Below are positions 45,617-54,858 of a stretch of DNA of 64,000 nucleotides, piece after piece; position 1 is the stretch's first letter; each line of letters begins with the position of its first letter. Under the pieces are notes generated by a model. That model saw only the letters and a program-made list of their open reading frames with translations, made no database searches and was not told where the DNA came from. The position numbers and the translations under genes were made by a program. The DNA is from Eubacteriales bacterium (lineage in GTDB: Bacteria; Bacillota; Clostridia; Lachnospirales; Lachnospiraceae), in contig JAUNSC010000017.1 in the NCBI GenBank assembly GCA_030539395.1, positions 1-64,000 on the forward strand. The letters are read 5' to 3'.

Positions 45617-45676
45617 TTTTCATTCTCCTATCTGTTCAATATCCTCTGTTACCCTTCACGATAACATCCTTTTATC

Positions 45677-45704
45677 AGTATATCCTATTTTACAGGATTT
45701 GCAA
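45677..45704 (-). promoter_or_regulatory. asnS promoter with spacer dyad
   Basis: On the minus strand TTGCAA (45699-45704) and TATACT (45677-45682) are 16 bp apart. The spacer holds ATCCT-N7-AGGAT (45682-45698), beginning at the last base of the -10 as seen from the plus strand. Confidence 0.6.
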
Positions 45705-45755
45705 AGAAATTTCTTGCTCTATTATATGCAAATATAACTATTCAGCCATACACAA

Positions 45756-45786
45756 ATGAGGGGCAGGATAATATCCCGCCCCTCAT
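45756..45786 (-). terminator. Hairpin downstream of the DUF1858 gene
   Basis: ATGAGGGGCAGGAT pairs with ATCCCGCCCCTCAT with one mismatch around a 3-base loop. The T tract on the minus strand is short, so termination is probable rather than certain. Confidence 0.65.
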
Positions 45787-45798
45787 CAATTTCATATA

Positions 45799-46008
45799 TT
45801 ACTTTCCTACGCTTTCCAGATATGCATTCAGACGTGCAACCAGCAAATCCACCGGAATACCATGAACCATTGCGGCTTCCTCAAGGGATTCCATCTGTGA
45901 AGACGGGCATCCTACACAGTGCATTCCGCTTGCCATCAGTACGCCTGCCATATTCGGATCTAACTGGAGCAGTTCTCCAATCAGCATTTCTTTTTTAACA
46001 TCTGCCAT
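45799..46008 (-). CDS. DUF1858 (redox-disulfide domain) protein
   Basis: This 69-residue protein has the single DUF1858 domain often found with hybrid-cluster proteins. It contains LIGELLQLDPNMAGVLMASGMHCVGCPSSQ, that is, the conserved C-x-x-C after GMH (shown here only as family pattern), near residues 30-34. It is probably involved in redox or metal chemistry. The start at 46008 has AGGAGG 9 bases upstream. It lies next to the ammonium channel gene on the same strand but has its own promoter. Confidence 0.88.
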   Translation of the reverse strand: MADVKKEMLIGELLQLDPNMAGVLMASGMHCVGCPSSQMESLEEAAMVHGIPVDLLVARLNAYLESVGK

Positions 46009-46066
46009 GATCTTGACCTCCTGTTTTCCGGCCCATGAGCCGATCATTCTGTTTTTACACGATTAA

Positions 46067-46095
46067 AGTATAATGCCAAACCGCAGGAACGTCAA
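46067..46095 (-). promoter_or_regulatory. Promoter of the DUF1858 gene
   Basis: On the minus strand TTGACG (46090-46095) and TATACT (46067-46072) are 17 bp apart. Confidence 0.65.
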
Positions 46096-46119
46096 GAAAA
46101 ATGCATATTTTCTTTATAT

Positions 46120-47907
46120 CTATTCTACATCTTCCAGTGCTGCAAAGTCTTCTTCTCCTGTACGGATTTTTACAACTTTATCTACACTGTATACGAATAT
46201 CTTGCCGTCTCCGATGTGTCCGGTGTAAAGTACTTTCTTAGCAGCTTCAATTACTTCATCAACAGCAATATTGCCAACAACAACTTCCACCTTCACCTTC
46301 GGAAGCAGGGTTGCATCCACTTCAGCACCGCGATACATCTCACCGGCACCCTTCTGGATACCGCAGCCCATAACCTGTGTCACCGTCATACCGGTTACAC
46401 CCAGATCATTCATAGCTTTTCTCAGAGTATCATATCTGGACAGTTTGGAGATAATAACCACTTTGTACATTCCTGTGTCGGCTGCCGGAGCTTTGACCAC
46501 CCTGACAGCAGCATCTCTCTGTACCTGTGTTGCCTCTTCGTAAGAATCTGCTCCAATCTTTGTATTTTCGTTTACTTCCATGATCATGGTGTTTGAAATA
46601 TCCATGATAGAAAAGCCTGCATATGCAGATGTAAGACCATGCTCTTTTGCATCCAGACCAACGATTTCCTCTTCCTCCGTAACACGAAGTCCGAAGATTG
46701 CCCTAATTATCAAAAATGCAATTGTAATTGTAACTGCAGTCCACGCAATTGTCGCAAACATACCGATAAACTGAATACCAAGCTGTTTAAAACCGCCGCC
46801 GTAGAAGAGACCCTCAGCAACGATCTGGTTTGCACCAAAGTTAACGCCATCTCCGGCACCTCTTGCAAATGCTGGCGCTGTCTCTGTAGCGAACAGACCA
46901 ACTGCAAGCGTTCCCCAGATACCATTCAGGCAATGTACTGCAACAGCACCTACCGGGTCATCAATATGCAGTTTATAATCCAGCAGCCATACACCAAAAA
47001 CAACCAGTACACCGGCAACAGCACCGATTACAATCGCGCCGAATGCGTCACACACATCACACGGAGCTGTGACTGCTACCAGCCCTGCAAGGGAAGCATT
47101 CAGACACATGGATACATCCGGCTTTCCGTATTTGACCCATGTGAAAATCATGCAGACAACTGTCGCAATTGCAGGAGCAATCGTTGTTGTCAGAAAGATA
47201 GAACCCAGCTCATCAACTGTTGTTGCAGCAGCGCCGTTAAATCCATACCAACCCAGCCACAGGATAAATACACCGAGGCATCCCAGCGGAAGATTGTGTC
47301 CCGGGAATGCATTTACCTTAATAATCTTTCCGGCCTTGTCCTTTGTAAACTTACCGATACGGGGCCCAAGGAGATATGCTCCGATCAATGCGCTGATACC
47401 TCCGACCATATGAATACAGTTGGAACCTGCAAAATCATGGAATCCCATCTGCGCCAGCCAGCCGCCGCCCCAGGTCCAGTGTGCTTCTACCGGATAGATA
47501 ACAGCGGAGATCACTGCAGAATATACGCAATAAGATATAAATTTTGTTCTTTCTGCCATGGCTCCGGAAACAATCGTTGCGGTTGTTGCACAGAACACCA
47601 GGTTAAATACAAAATTTGACCAGTCAAAATTTGCATAGTTCGTAAAGATATCAAATCCCGGCTTTCCAATAAGGCCCACCATGTCTTCTCCCAGGAGAAG
47701 ACTGAAACCAATTAAAATGAAAACAACGGTACCAATGCAGAAATCCATCAGGTTCTTCATCAAGATATTACCTGTGTTCTTTGCTCTGGTAAAACCAGCC
47801 TCCACCATGGCAAAGCCTGCCTGCATCCAGAATACCAATGCAGCTCCGATCAAAAACCAGACACCGTACACTTCGCCGTTTATGGCATTCATAATTTCTT
47901 CTGTCAT
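46120..47907 (-). CDS. Ammonium channel fused to a PII (GlnB) domain
   Basis: This 595-residue fusion couples ammonium entry to nitrogen sensing. The first 410 or so residues are an Amt channel with about eleven membrane segments (FWMQAGFAMVEAGFTRAKN, the conserved HWTWGGGWL and FAGSNCIHMVGG). After a linker, about residues 480-595 form a PII domain. It keeps the T-loop tyrosine in GAGEMYRGAE and the HIGDGKIFV and RTGEE motifs for nucleotide binding. PII normally plugs Amt as a separate protein; here the plug is built in. The start at 47907 has AGGAGG 6 bases upstream. A leader with an intrinsic terminator precedes it, and glnN is upstream. Confidence 0.93.
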   Translation of the reverse strand: MTEEIMNAINGEVYGVWFLIGAALVFWMQAGFAMVEAGFTRAKNTGNILMKNLMDFCIGTVVFILIGFSLLLGEDMVGLIGKPGFDIFTNYANFDWSNFVFNLVFCATTATIVSGAMAERTKFISYCVYSAVISAVIYPVEAHWTWGGGWLAQMGFHDFAGSNCIHMVGGISALIGAYLLGPRIGKFTKDKAGKIIKVNAFPGHNLPLGCLGVFILWLGWYGFNGAAATTVDELGSIFLTTTIAPAIATVVCMIFTWVKYGKPDVSMCLNASLAGLVAVTAPCDVCDAFGAIVIGAVAGVLVVFGVWLLDYKLHIDDPVGAVAVHCLNGIWGTLAVGLFATETAPAFARGAGDGVNFGANQIVAEGLFYGGGFKQLGIQFIGMFATIAWTAVTITIAFLIIRAIFGLRVTEEEEIVGLDAKEHGLTSAYAGFSIMDISNTMIMEVNENTKIGADSYEEATQVQRDAAVRVVKAPAADTGMYKVVIISKLSRYDTLRKAMNDLGVTGMTVTQVMGCGIQKGAGEMYRGAEVDATLLPKVKVEVVVGNIAVDEVIEAAKKVLYTGHIGDGKIFVYSVDKVVKIRTGEEDFAALEDVE

Positions 47908-47935
47908 AACTTTTCCTCCTCTTTTGACTTCATGG

Positions 47936-48077
47936 AAAAAGAGATAACTGCCGCTCCTCATCAGCAATTATCTCCTTTGATAATAAAGTCATTTTTTATT
48001 TTTTGCCTCACGGAATATGATTTTCCATGATACAGAAAAGGCGCTCCTGCCACAAACAGGAACGCCTTCGTTCTTAC
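47936..48077 (-). promoter_or_regulatory. Attenuator-like leader of the amt-PII gene
   Basis: The leader RNA can form two hairpins. Hairpin 1 (48038-48068) pairs AAGGCG-TCCTG with CAGGA-CGCCTT. Hairpin 2 (47941-47974) is a 13-bp stem followed by TTTTT, a complete intrinsic terminator 30 bases before the ribosome-binding site. The 5' arm of hairpin 1 (CGTTCCT) can also pair with AGGAGCG in hairpin 2, which would break the terminator. Confidence 0.7.
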
Positions 48078-48084
48078 TTCTCCA

Positions 48085-48112
48085 AGTATAATCTTTTTTT
48101 TTCATTTGTCAA
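48085..48112 (-). promoter_or_regulatory. Promoter of the amt-PII gene
   Basis: On the minus strand a perfect TTGACA (48107-48112) and TATACT (48085-48090) are 16 bp apart. Transcription should begin near 48078, leaving about 170 bases of leader. Confidence 0.8.
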
Positions 48113-48233
48113 CGAATTTTTAATACTTTTTTTATATTTGGAAGTTTTGTAGAAAATCGTTTTTAATTTCAAAAATAAATCGTCAAAATTACAATAATCG
48201 AATTTTCGAATCATTTCTCACATATTTTGCCTG

Positions 48234-50345
48234 CTATACCTCAAAAAGCAGATCACCATAAGACGGCATCGGCCACTCTTCTTTGTCCACAATCATTTCC
48301 AGCTGATCCACCGGAGTGCGCAGCTCTTCCATTGCCGCCGCAACTGTATCGTGGAAATAAATTGCCTGTTCTCTGGCATTTTCTATTTTTGATGCCTGTT
48401 CTGTTACTGCCTCCAGCTTTGTGAGAGAGGTTTTTGCAGCTGCCAGCAATTTGCTGGTCTGACGGAGCATTTCCATCGGAACATGCACTTCCACTTCCGC
48501 CATCTTCATGGTATTCACCGTATCAGAAAGATTTCTGGCAAACCGCAGGACAGCCGGAATGATATGCTTGCTGGCAATATCAATCATAGCCCTTGCCTCA
48601 ATGTTCATAGCCTTTGCATATGCCTCATACTGGATCTCCACACGGGAACGCAGTTCTGACTCTGTAAATACACCAAATTTTCCAAACAGCTCGATGGCTT
48701 TATCTGTCACCAGTGCCGGAATTGCCTCCACCATGGACGTAATATTCGGAAGCCCTCTTCTTTGAGCCTCTTCTACCCATTCCTGGGAATAACCGTTCCC
48801 GTTGAAAACAATTCGCTGATGTTCACTGGCATATTTTTTAATCAGGTCATGGATAGCCATAGGTTTATTTTCAGCTGCTTCAATATAATCGCAGGCATCA
48901 GAAAATGCCTCAGCCACGATCGTATTGATCACCACGTTGCATTCTGCAACAGAATCACGGGAACCCACCATACGGAACTCAAATTTATTTCCGGTAAAAG
49001 CAAAGGGTGATGTACGGTTCCGGTCTGTAGCATCCTTCTTAAAATCCGGAAGAGTCTTTACACCCGTATGCAGCGTACCGCCTTTGATACTGTGTGTTGC
49101 CTCTCCCGTACTGATAAGCTGGCTTAATACATCCTGAAGCTGCTCGCCCAAAAATACAGAAATAATTGCAGGCGGCGCCTCATTTGCTCCCAGACGGTGA
49201 TCATTACCCACATCTGCAGCCGATTCACGCAAAAGATCTGCATGACGGTCTACAGCTCTTAAAATACAGGTCAAAATCAACAGGAACTGAATATTATCAT
49301 GTGGTGTTTTGCCGGGATCAAGCAGATTGATTCCATCATCTGTGGTCAAAGACCAGTTATTATGCTTTCCGGAACCATTCACGCCCGCGAAAGGTTTCTC
49401 ATGAAGCAGACACTGCAGTCCATGTTCTTCCGCCACTCTCTTTAAAGTTTCCATGATGATCTGGTTATGGTCTGCCGCCACGTTACACTCTGCATAGATT
49501 GGAGCAAGCTCATGCTGTGCCGGAGCCACTTCATTATGCTGTGTCTTCGCAGACACCCCCAGCTTCCACAATTCTTCATTTACATCTCTCATAAATGCCG
49601 CAATACGCGGACGGATAACACCAAAATAATGGTCATCCAGCTCCTGTCCCTTCGGCGGCATGGCACCAAAGAGAGTGCGGCCCGTAAAAATAAGATCTTT
49701 TCTCTTTAAATATTTCTCACGGTCTACAATAAAATATTCCTGCTCTACACCCACAGACGGTTTTACTTTTCTGGAAGTAGTATTGCCAAACAGGCGCAGC
49801 AGACGCAGAGTCTGGGTTTGAACAGCTTCCATAGAGCGAAGCAATGGTGTTTTCTGATCCAGCGCTTCTCCTGTGTAGGAACAAAAGGCAGTGGGAATAC
49901 AGAGGATCGCACCTGCATCATCCTGTCTTACAAAGGCCGGGGACGTACAGTCCCAGGTTGTATAGCCTCTCGCCTCAAATGTGGCGCGAAGTCCGCCGGA
50001 AGGAAAAGAAGATGCATCCGGTTCTCCTTCAATCAGCTCTTTTCCGGAAAACTCTAACTGAACAGAACCGTCCGGAAGGGGCGCTGTGATAAAAGCGTCA
50101 TGTTTTTCTGCCGTAAACCCGGTCAGAGGCTGAAACCAGTGTGTATAGTGGGTAGCGCCTTTTTCAATGGCCCATTCCTTCATGGCTCCCGCTACTACTT
50201 CCGCTGTCATGGGGTCCAGCTCTTTTCCCTCATCCAGCGTTTTATGTAATTCTTTATATACCTTTTTCGGTAATTTTTCCTGCATCACTTTGTCATTAAA
50301 GACATTGATGCCAAACAGTTCGGCTGTATTCCTGTATTCGCTCAT
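48234..50345 (-). CDS. glnN: Glutamine synthetase type III
   Basis: This enzyme makes glutamine from glutamate, ammonia and ATP. The 703-residue length and the start [18 protein letters not shown] are typical of GSIII, unrelated in length to the 450-residue GSI. Conserved GS elements include [13 protein letters not shown] near residue 265, [17 protein letters not shown] near 320, and [13 protein letters not shown] near 385. A GGAGG sits just before the ATG. It is encoded upstream of the Amt-PII fusion on the same strand with separate promoters, forming an ammonium-assimilation pair. Confidence 0.97.
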   Translation of the reverse strand: MSEYRNTAELFGINVFNDKVMQEKLPKKVYKELHKTLDEGKELDPMTAEVVAGAMKEWAIEKGATHYTHWFQPLTGFTAEKHDAFITAPLPDGSVQLEFSGKELIEGEPDASSFPSGGLRATFEARGYTTWDCTSPAFVRQDDAGAILCIPTAFCSYTGEALDQKTPLLRSMEAVQTQTLRLLRLFGNTTSRKVKPSVGVEQEYFIVDREKYLKRKDLIFTGRTLFGAMPPKGQELDDHYFGVIRPRIAAFMRDVNEELWKLGVSAKTQHNEVAPAQHELAPIYAECNVAADHNQIIMETLKRVAEEHGLQCLLHEKPFAGVNGSGKHNNWSLTTDDGINLLDPGKTPHDNIQFLLILTCILRAVDRHADLLRESAADVGNDHRLGANEAPPAIISVFLGEQLQDVLSQLISTGEATHSIKGGTLHTGVKTLPDFKKDATDRNRTSPFAFTGNKFEFRMVGSRDSVAECNVVINTIVAEAFSDACDYIEAAENKPMAIHDLIKKYASEHQRIVFNGNGYSQEWVEEAQRRGLPNITSMVEAIPALVTDKAIELFGKFGVFTESELRSRVEIQYEAYAKAMNIEARAMIDIASKHIIPAVLRFARNLSDTVNTMKMAEVEVHVPMEMLRQTSKLLAAAKTSLTKLEAVTEQASKIENAREQAIYFHDTVAAAMEELRTPVDQLEMIVDKEEWPMPSYGDLLFEV

Positions 50346-50396
50346 ATAACCTCCACTTACGCAGCCTGCGCTTTTGTCAGGCTTTAGTCAACTAAA

Positions 50397-50425
50397 ATCA
50401 TATCCTATTTAGGATGGAAATGCAA
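50397..50425 (-). promoter_or_regulatory. glnN promoter with a perfect spacer dyad
   Basis: On the minus strand TTGCAT (50420-50425) and TATGAT (50397-50402) are 17 bp apart. The spacer contains ATCCTATTTAGGAT (50402-50415), a perfect inverted repeat of six bases. Confidence 0.65.
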
Positions 50426-50459
50426 GAAAAAAGAAGCCGCCCCCGGGCGACTTCTTTCT
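50426..50459 (-). terminator. Terminator of the NlpC/P60 gene
   Basis: On the minus strand AAAGAAG-CGCCC pairs with GGGCG-CTTCTTT (one internal mismatch), followed by six T. It sits directly upstream of the glnN -35 box. Confidence 0.85.
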
Positions 50460-50489
50460 AACGCTTATTTAAAATATTTTGTGTTCCAA

Positions 50490-51980
50490 TTAATCAAGAT
50501 AACTCTTAGCGGATACCGGTGTTCTGTAGTTAACATCTGAAACGATGATACCGTCTGTTGAATTACTTGCATGTACCACCTGTCCGTTTCCAATGTACAT
50601 GGATACGTGACCGATACCGTAATCACCGCTTCCTTCGTAGAACAGGAGGTCTCCCGGCTGAATATTGCTAAGGTCGACGGATGTACCGCCCTGTGACTGT
50701 GCACCTGCTGTACGGTTGATGCTGATTCCATTATCTGCCATAACAGACTGTGTGAATCCGGAGCAGTCAGCGCCGTTTGTCAGACTTGTACCGCCCCATA
50801 CGTACGGATTGCCTACAAACTGAAGTGCATAATCAACTACCTGCTGTCTCAGAGAAGAAGTTCCGTCTGATGTTATGCTTGATGTATCAATGCCATTCTG
50901 CTCAGCTGTGTCAATAACCGCCTGATCTGCTGCCGCTGCCTCAGCCTGTGCCTGCGCTGTTGCTTCTGCAGCTGCCGCCGCATCTGCTGCTGCCTGATCT
51001 GCTGCTGCCTGTGCATCAATTGCCGCCTGCTCATCTCCGCTGTTATATGCTTCATCTACTGCTGCCTGTGCATCTGCTGCAACCTGCTCTAAATAAGCCT
51101 GATCCGCCGCTGCCTGGTCTGCCGCTGCCTGCGCTTCGTCAGCGTAAGCACCCTGACTCTGCAGATATTCAATCCATGCCTGATTCTGTGCTTCCCATTC
51201 AGCCTGCTGCTGTGCAAGGTATGCTTCGTACTCTGCTTCCTGCTGTGCAACATATGCTGCGTAAGCTGCCTCTTCTGCTTCAATCCTTGCAGCCTCTTCC
51301 TCTACAGATTCAGCCTGAGGAAGATATGTAGCATAGCTTACATAATCTGCACTTACATAACCTGTTCCGTTATCTGTAGAAACCTTTGCCCAACCGCCAA
51401 GGTCTTCTTCAAGATATACGATCTGGTTTTCTGTAACCATATCAACTACTTCTGCTTCTTCCGAAGCGTCAGAACGAACCATCAATGCCTCTGCATTTAC
51501 CTGTGCAACCGGTGTTCCCACACTTGCAACAACTTCCTGTGCTGCGCTGCCTGTGGTCAGAAGATATTTGGCAACATAACCCTGACAGTTGCCGGACTGT
51601 ACCAGATACCAGTCACCTTCTTCTCCAATAATCGTTGCCACATTGTTGTTATACAGTTTACCAACCAGATCTGCATTTTCATCCGGGCTGGTACGGATAT
51701 TAATATAAGAATCTACCTGTGCAACGGCAACGGTGTTAATCATACTTTCCTGTGCCGGTGCTGCCGTATTTTCTGTATCTTCCACAGCTTCTTCATTTTC
51801 TGCAGCTTCTTCCTGAACCGCCTCTGTCTCGACCTTTACTTCTTCTTTAGAAGCTCCGATACCTACCAGAGACTCCCCTGCTGCCATTGCAGATATTCCG
51901 GTGCCTGCAATTGTCATAGTCCCTGCCAGAAAACAGGCTGCTGCTTTCATTACATGTTTCTTCATTCCCTCATTATTCAT
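50490..51980 (-). CDS. Secreted NlpC/P60 cell-wall hydrolase with SH3 domains
   Basis: This 496-residue protein probably cleaves peptidoglycan stem peptides. It has a signal peptide (about 1-34) and an acidic spacer. Two bacterial SH3 domains follow (about 85-150 and 158-215, with NIRTSPDENADLVGKLYN and LMVRSDASEEAEVVDMV). An Ala/Gln-rich coiled-coil-like region spans about 225-355. The C-terminal NlpC/P60 domain has Cys in NGADCSGFTQ near residue 408, His in GIGHVSMYIG near 460, and a third residue in VVHASN. GGAGG precedes the start, behind a hairpin in the leader. Confidence 0.93.
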   Translation of the reverse strand: MNNEGMKKHVMKAAACFLAGTMTIAGTGISAMAAGESLVGIGASKEEVKVETEAVQEEAAENEEAVEDTENTAAPAQESMINTVAVAQVDSYINIRTSPDENADLVGKLYNNNVATIIGEEGDWYLVQSGNCQGYVAKYLLTTGSAAQEVVASVGTPVAQVNAEALMVRSDASEEAEVVDMVTENQIVYLEEDLGGWAKVSTDNGTGYVSADYVSYATYLPQAESVEEEAARIEAEEAAYAAYVAQQEAEYEAYLAQQQAEWEAQNQAWIEYLQSQGAYADEAQAAADQAAADQAYLEQVAADAQAAVDEAYNSGDEQAAIDAQAAADQAAADAAAAAEATAQAQAEAAAADQAVIDTAEQNGIDTSSITSDGTSSLRQQVVDYALQFVGNPYVWGGTSLTNGADCSGFTQSVMADNGISINRTAGAQSQGGTSVDLSNIQPGDLLFYEGSGDYGIGHVSMYIGNGQVVHASNSTDGIIVSDVNYRTPVSAKSYLD

Positions 51981-51993
51981 TATCTAACCTCCA

Positions 51994-52074
51994 AATCTGT
52001 TTCACAGATTAATTATTACAAAAATGTTAAATTTATTACGCTCACATATTAACATATATTACAAAACGTGTCAA
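51994..52074 (-). promoter_or_regulatory. Promoter and leader hairpin of the NlpC/P60 gene
   Basis: On the minus strand TTGACA (52069-52074) and TAATAT (52046-52051) are 17 bp apart. In the leader AATCTGT and ACAGATT (51994-52010) form a hairpin that ends at the base before the TGGAGG ribosome-binding site. Confidence 0.65.
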
Positions 52075-52138
52075 TAACAATTTTGAAGTTTTTTATTCTG
52101 TAAAATTATCTATAACAATTGAAGGATAAATTCGATCA

Positions 52139-53908
52139 TTACCAGTCAAGAAGCTTTTGCAGATACTGGCTGACCACCGCAGAAAAATTCCGGATATCCC
52201 TGATATAGGCAAAGTCCTTTCCAAAAATGGTCTTTTCTGCCGCAAGGTCGGCATCTTTTCCCGCGAATACTCCCAGCACAAAAATTCCTGCATTTCTCAC
52301 CTTCCGTACCTCCTGCGCCGTGTCCTGCACTGCATAATCACCGCAGTAAATTTTCGGATTCCGGCTGTTTGGCCTGTTAACAATTACGTCGTTGGGGCGC
52401 CCGTCACTCAGTACGATTAATATCTTATTATCTTCTTCCCGCTGTGCCAGGGAATCTGCCGCCGCACGTATGGCAAGTCCGTCTCTGTTGTTTGCCGATG
52501 TATTATACTCAAAAATTCTCTCATCCGCCGAAGCCGGGCTGTCATACTCGCGGTACCGCTGCATAACAGTATAATCCCAAAAAGTACAAAATCCCATAAC
52601 CCGGTGGGGAATTGCAGCATTGCTGAGTGCCCGGCTGATAATATATGCCTGAAGTGCGACCTGGCTCTGCCGGTCTCTCTGTGAACCGCTGGCATCAATC
52701 AAAATATCCACAACAAAATCCGAATTGTTTTGTTTAATGATCCGTGTAAACATTTTGGAGGTATCCGTCCGCCCGATTCTCCACAGCCTGTTGGGCACAA
52801 TGGCTCCAAACTCCGATGGTATCTCGTCCACTTCCGTGCGCAGCGTCAGAGCCCGGCGAAGGCTTGCTGTCATCACGTCAATATTATGTTTCACAATACT
52901 TTTACTGTTATGATACAAAAGCCTGTTGCGTTCCGATTGCTTCTTTGCGTTTACATACTGGGCATTGGACAATACCGGATCTGCCAGAATTCCTTCCGTA
53001 TAATACAGACTGCAGTTTTCATGTGCCCCGGTACAAAGCCGGCGGTTCATTCTTTCCTGTTCCATATCTGTCAGACAGGACCGGCCGAAATTCAATTCCA
53101 TATAGGTATGCATTCTGGCAATTGCTTTCTCATCCAGTACAACAATACGCTTTCCGCCCCGTTTTTTCTTTTCTTCTTTTTCCTCCTGCAATTCCTCCAG
53201 CGTAGTCACCTGCTGATTGACCTGTTCCAGAAACTGCTCCATTACAGACTCATACATCTCTTCATCCAGAAAATCCTGCCAGCCATCCTGTACAATTTCC
53301 TGCAATTCCACTGCGAGCACATGTTCCAGATTGCCATGTTTTCTCTCAAAAGCGGCATCCACGTACTTATTATACAGGAAATCCGTCATACGGATAATCT
53401 CCATGGTATCGGATGCCCCTTCAAGGCTATACAGGCAATCCTTTACTTCCTGTATCCTCTTCTCATCTCTGCGTCTGCCATCCAGGGCATCTCTGATAAA
53501 AGAGAGCTTTACCCTGCCTGCAAAAGATTGATTCAGGCGATGGAAATCGTGTTCCAGCATTGCCTCAAATGCTTTTCTCCTGATTCCTTTTACTCCGGGT
53601 CTGTCTTTGACAAGAGCAGGATAGCCGGCCGCATCCACACAAAGCTGGGCCATTCCCATTAGAGGCCCTTCTTCCGCACCATAGTAAAGCTTCTTTATTA
53701 TATATAAGGAAAACGCATTCATATCAAAATACCGCGCAAAAGCCCCCTGCTTGACAGCATCATAAAGAGCAATATATTTGTTTCTTGCAAAAGCCTCCAC
53801 ATCCGGCTTTACATCCAAATCATAATCACCGCTGATCGTCCACATAAGGTTTCTGATCCGGTTCTCAATTTCCATACGGTTTTCTTCTGCATTATAATCA
53901 TATTTCAT
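52139..53908 (-). CDS. VWA-domain protein, partner of the MoxR ATPase
   Basis: This 589-residue protein carries a C-terminal von Willebrand A domain with an intact metal-ion site (VDILIDASGSQRDRQS, the D-x-S-x-S pattern, near residue 405; later VLSDGRPND). The N-terminal two thirds are mostly helical and charged, with a Lys/Glu-rich stretch near 230. The ATG at 53908 overlaps the upstream ATPase stop; longer readings run into that gene. MoxR-VWA pairs are thought to act as chaperones that assemble or activate other proteins. The target is unknown. Confidence 0.82.
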   Translation of the reverse strand: MKYDYNAEENRMEIENRIRNLMWTISGDYDLDVKPDVEAFARNKYIALYDAVKQGAFARYFDMNAFSLYIIKKLYYGAEEGPLMGMAQLCVDAAGYPALVKDRPGVKGIRRKAFEAMLEHDFHRLNQSFAGRVKLSFIRDALDGRRRDEKRIQEVKDCLYSLEGASDTMEIIRMTDFLYNKYVDAAFERKHGNLEHVLAVELQEIVQDGWQDFLDEEMYESVMEQFLEQVNQQVTTLEELQEEKEEKKKRGGKRIVVLDEKAIARMHTYMELNFGRSCLTDMEQERMNRRLCTGAHENCSLYYTEGILADPVLSNAQYVNAKKQSERNRLLYHNSKSIVKHNIDVMTASLRRALTLRTEVDEIPSEFGAIVPNRLWRIGRTDTSKMFTRIIKQNNSDFVVDILIDASGSQRDRQSQVALQAYIISRALSNAAIPHRVMGFCTFWDYTVMQRYREYDSPASADERIFEYNTSANNRDGLAIRAAADSLAQREEDNKILIVLSDGRPNDVIVNRPNSRNPKIYCGDYAVQDTAQEVRKVRNAGIFVLGVFAGKDADLAAEKTIFGKDFAYIRDIRNFSAVVSQYLQKLLDW

Positions 53909-54833
53909 GTGCGACCTCAAAAACGTCAGCGCTGCTCCATCCCTCCGGTATGCGCGTCTCAACAATGTCTTCAATAATTTCACGCTCAAAAATATCAAAG
54001 CTTTTATTCACAATTCCCATTCGAAGGGCCAGGGCAGGTGAGAGTCCTGCCCTGATTGTTTTTACCGCCCCGATCAGGCCACGAAGATCCAGCGCTTTGG
54101 TCGAAATCTCGTTGTGAGATGCCTTTAACTGAAGATCCATAAAAAATCCGCACAGCTGCTCAAGCCCCTCATCCCTGGCATCCGGAAATATATCCTTTAA
54201 GATTTTATGCAGTGTCTCCAGCTCCACCGGAGGCATATCAATTACCATAAAGCGGGACACCAGGGCCTCATTGAGTTCCTTCGTGCCTGCATACCCGTAA
54301 TTCATGGTACCGATAAACCGGGCTGCATCATGGAGTCTGATTCTGTCATATCCCGGCACATCAATTGTACGCCGGTAGTCCAGCGCCGCATGGAGCACAG
54401 AAACCGCATCATTTTTTGCCATATTAATTTCATCAAAAATTCCGAACCCGCCATAATCCGCACAGTCATACACCGGCCCTCTGCGCAGGCAGACTTCATT
54501 ATTTCGAAAAGTATCTGTTCCTATTAAAGAAGTGCTGTCTGTATTTACATTAAAAGAAATATTATATACCGGGCGCCCAAATACCCATGCCAGATTCTCA
54601 GCAAGCACATTTTTTCCGGTGGCTTTTGTTCCCGAAAGCAAAATATTTTCGCCCTGAAGAAGCGCTGTTGCTGCCATTTCAAATATCTCTTTTCCGTAAA
54701 ACAGAATTTCCGGTTTAGCGACACGCTCCCCTGCCCTCTCATCTACGGGATATTTTCTTCGAAAGGCCTCAATATCCTTCAAAAGTCCCTGACTGATTCC
54801 CTGCTCTTTATATAGTTCAAATAATTTGTCCAT
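53898..54833 (-). CDS. MoxR-family AAA+ ATPase
   Basis: This 311-residue ATPase has Walker A SGTKATGKNVLAE near residue 66 (a variant of GxxGxGKT), Walker B FGIFDEINMAK near 132, and sensor region FIGTMNYGYAGTKELNEAL near 170. It overlaps the VWA gene by 11 bases. A 75-residue protein precedes it by 25 bases on the same strand. The lysine of Walker A is kept although the glycine pattern is altered (KATGKN). It probably drives a conformational change in a VWA-bound client. Confidence 0.88.
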   Translation of the reverse strand: MDKLFELYKEQGISQGLLKDIEAFRRKYPVDERAGERVAKPEILFYGKEIFEMAATALLQGENILLSGTKATGKNVLAENLAWVFGRPVYNISFNVNTDSTSLIGTDTFRNNEVCLRRGPVYDCADYGGFGIFDEINMAKNDAVSVLHAALDYRRTIDVPGYDRIRLHDAARFIGTMNYGYAGTKELNEALVSRFMVIDMPPVELETLHKILKDIFPDARDEGLEQLCGFFMDLQLKASHNEISTKALDLRGLIGAVKTIRAGLSPALALRMGIVNKSFDIFEREIIEDIVETRIPEGWSSADVFEVAHEI

Positions 54834-54858
54834 TTTTCTGCTCCGTTTCTTCTGTCTC

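Noticed and set aside
45617..45798. T-box leader for asnS
   Set aside because: No T-box sequence, specifier stem or terminator was found between the promoter and the asnS start; the leader is short.
46639..47619. Long open frame antisense to the ammonium channel gene
   Set aside because: It is a mirror of a strongly supported coding frame. The Cys/Asn-rich product looks like complement noise, not a protein.
47908..48000. Short leader peptide across the amt terminator (about 20 codons from an ATG near 47990)
   Set aside because: The frame exists, but no ribosome-binding site precedes it and it lacks a run of regulatory codons.
52730..53662. Long open frame antisense to the VWA gene
   Set aside because: The VWA frame has a clear metal site and an operon context. 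The antisense frame has neither a domain nor a ribosome-binding site.
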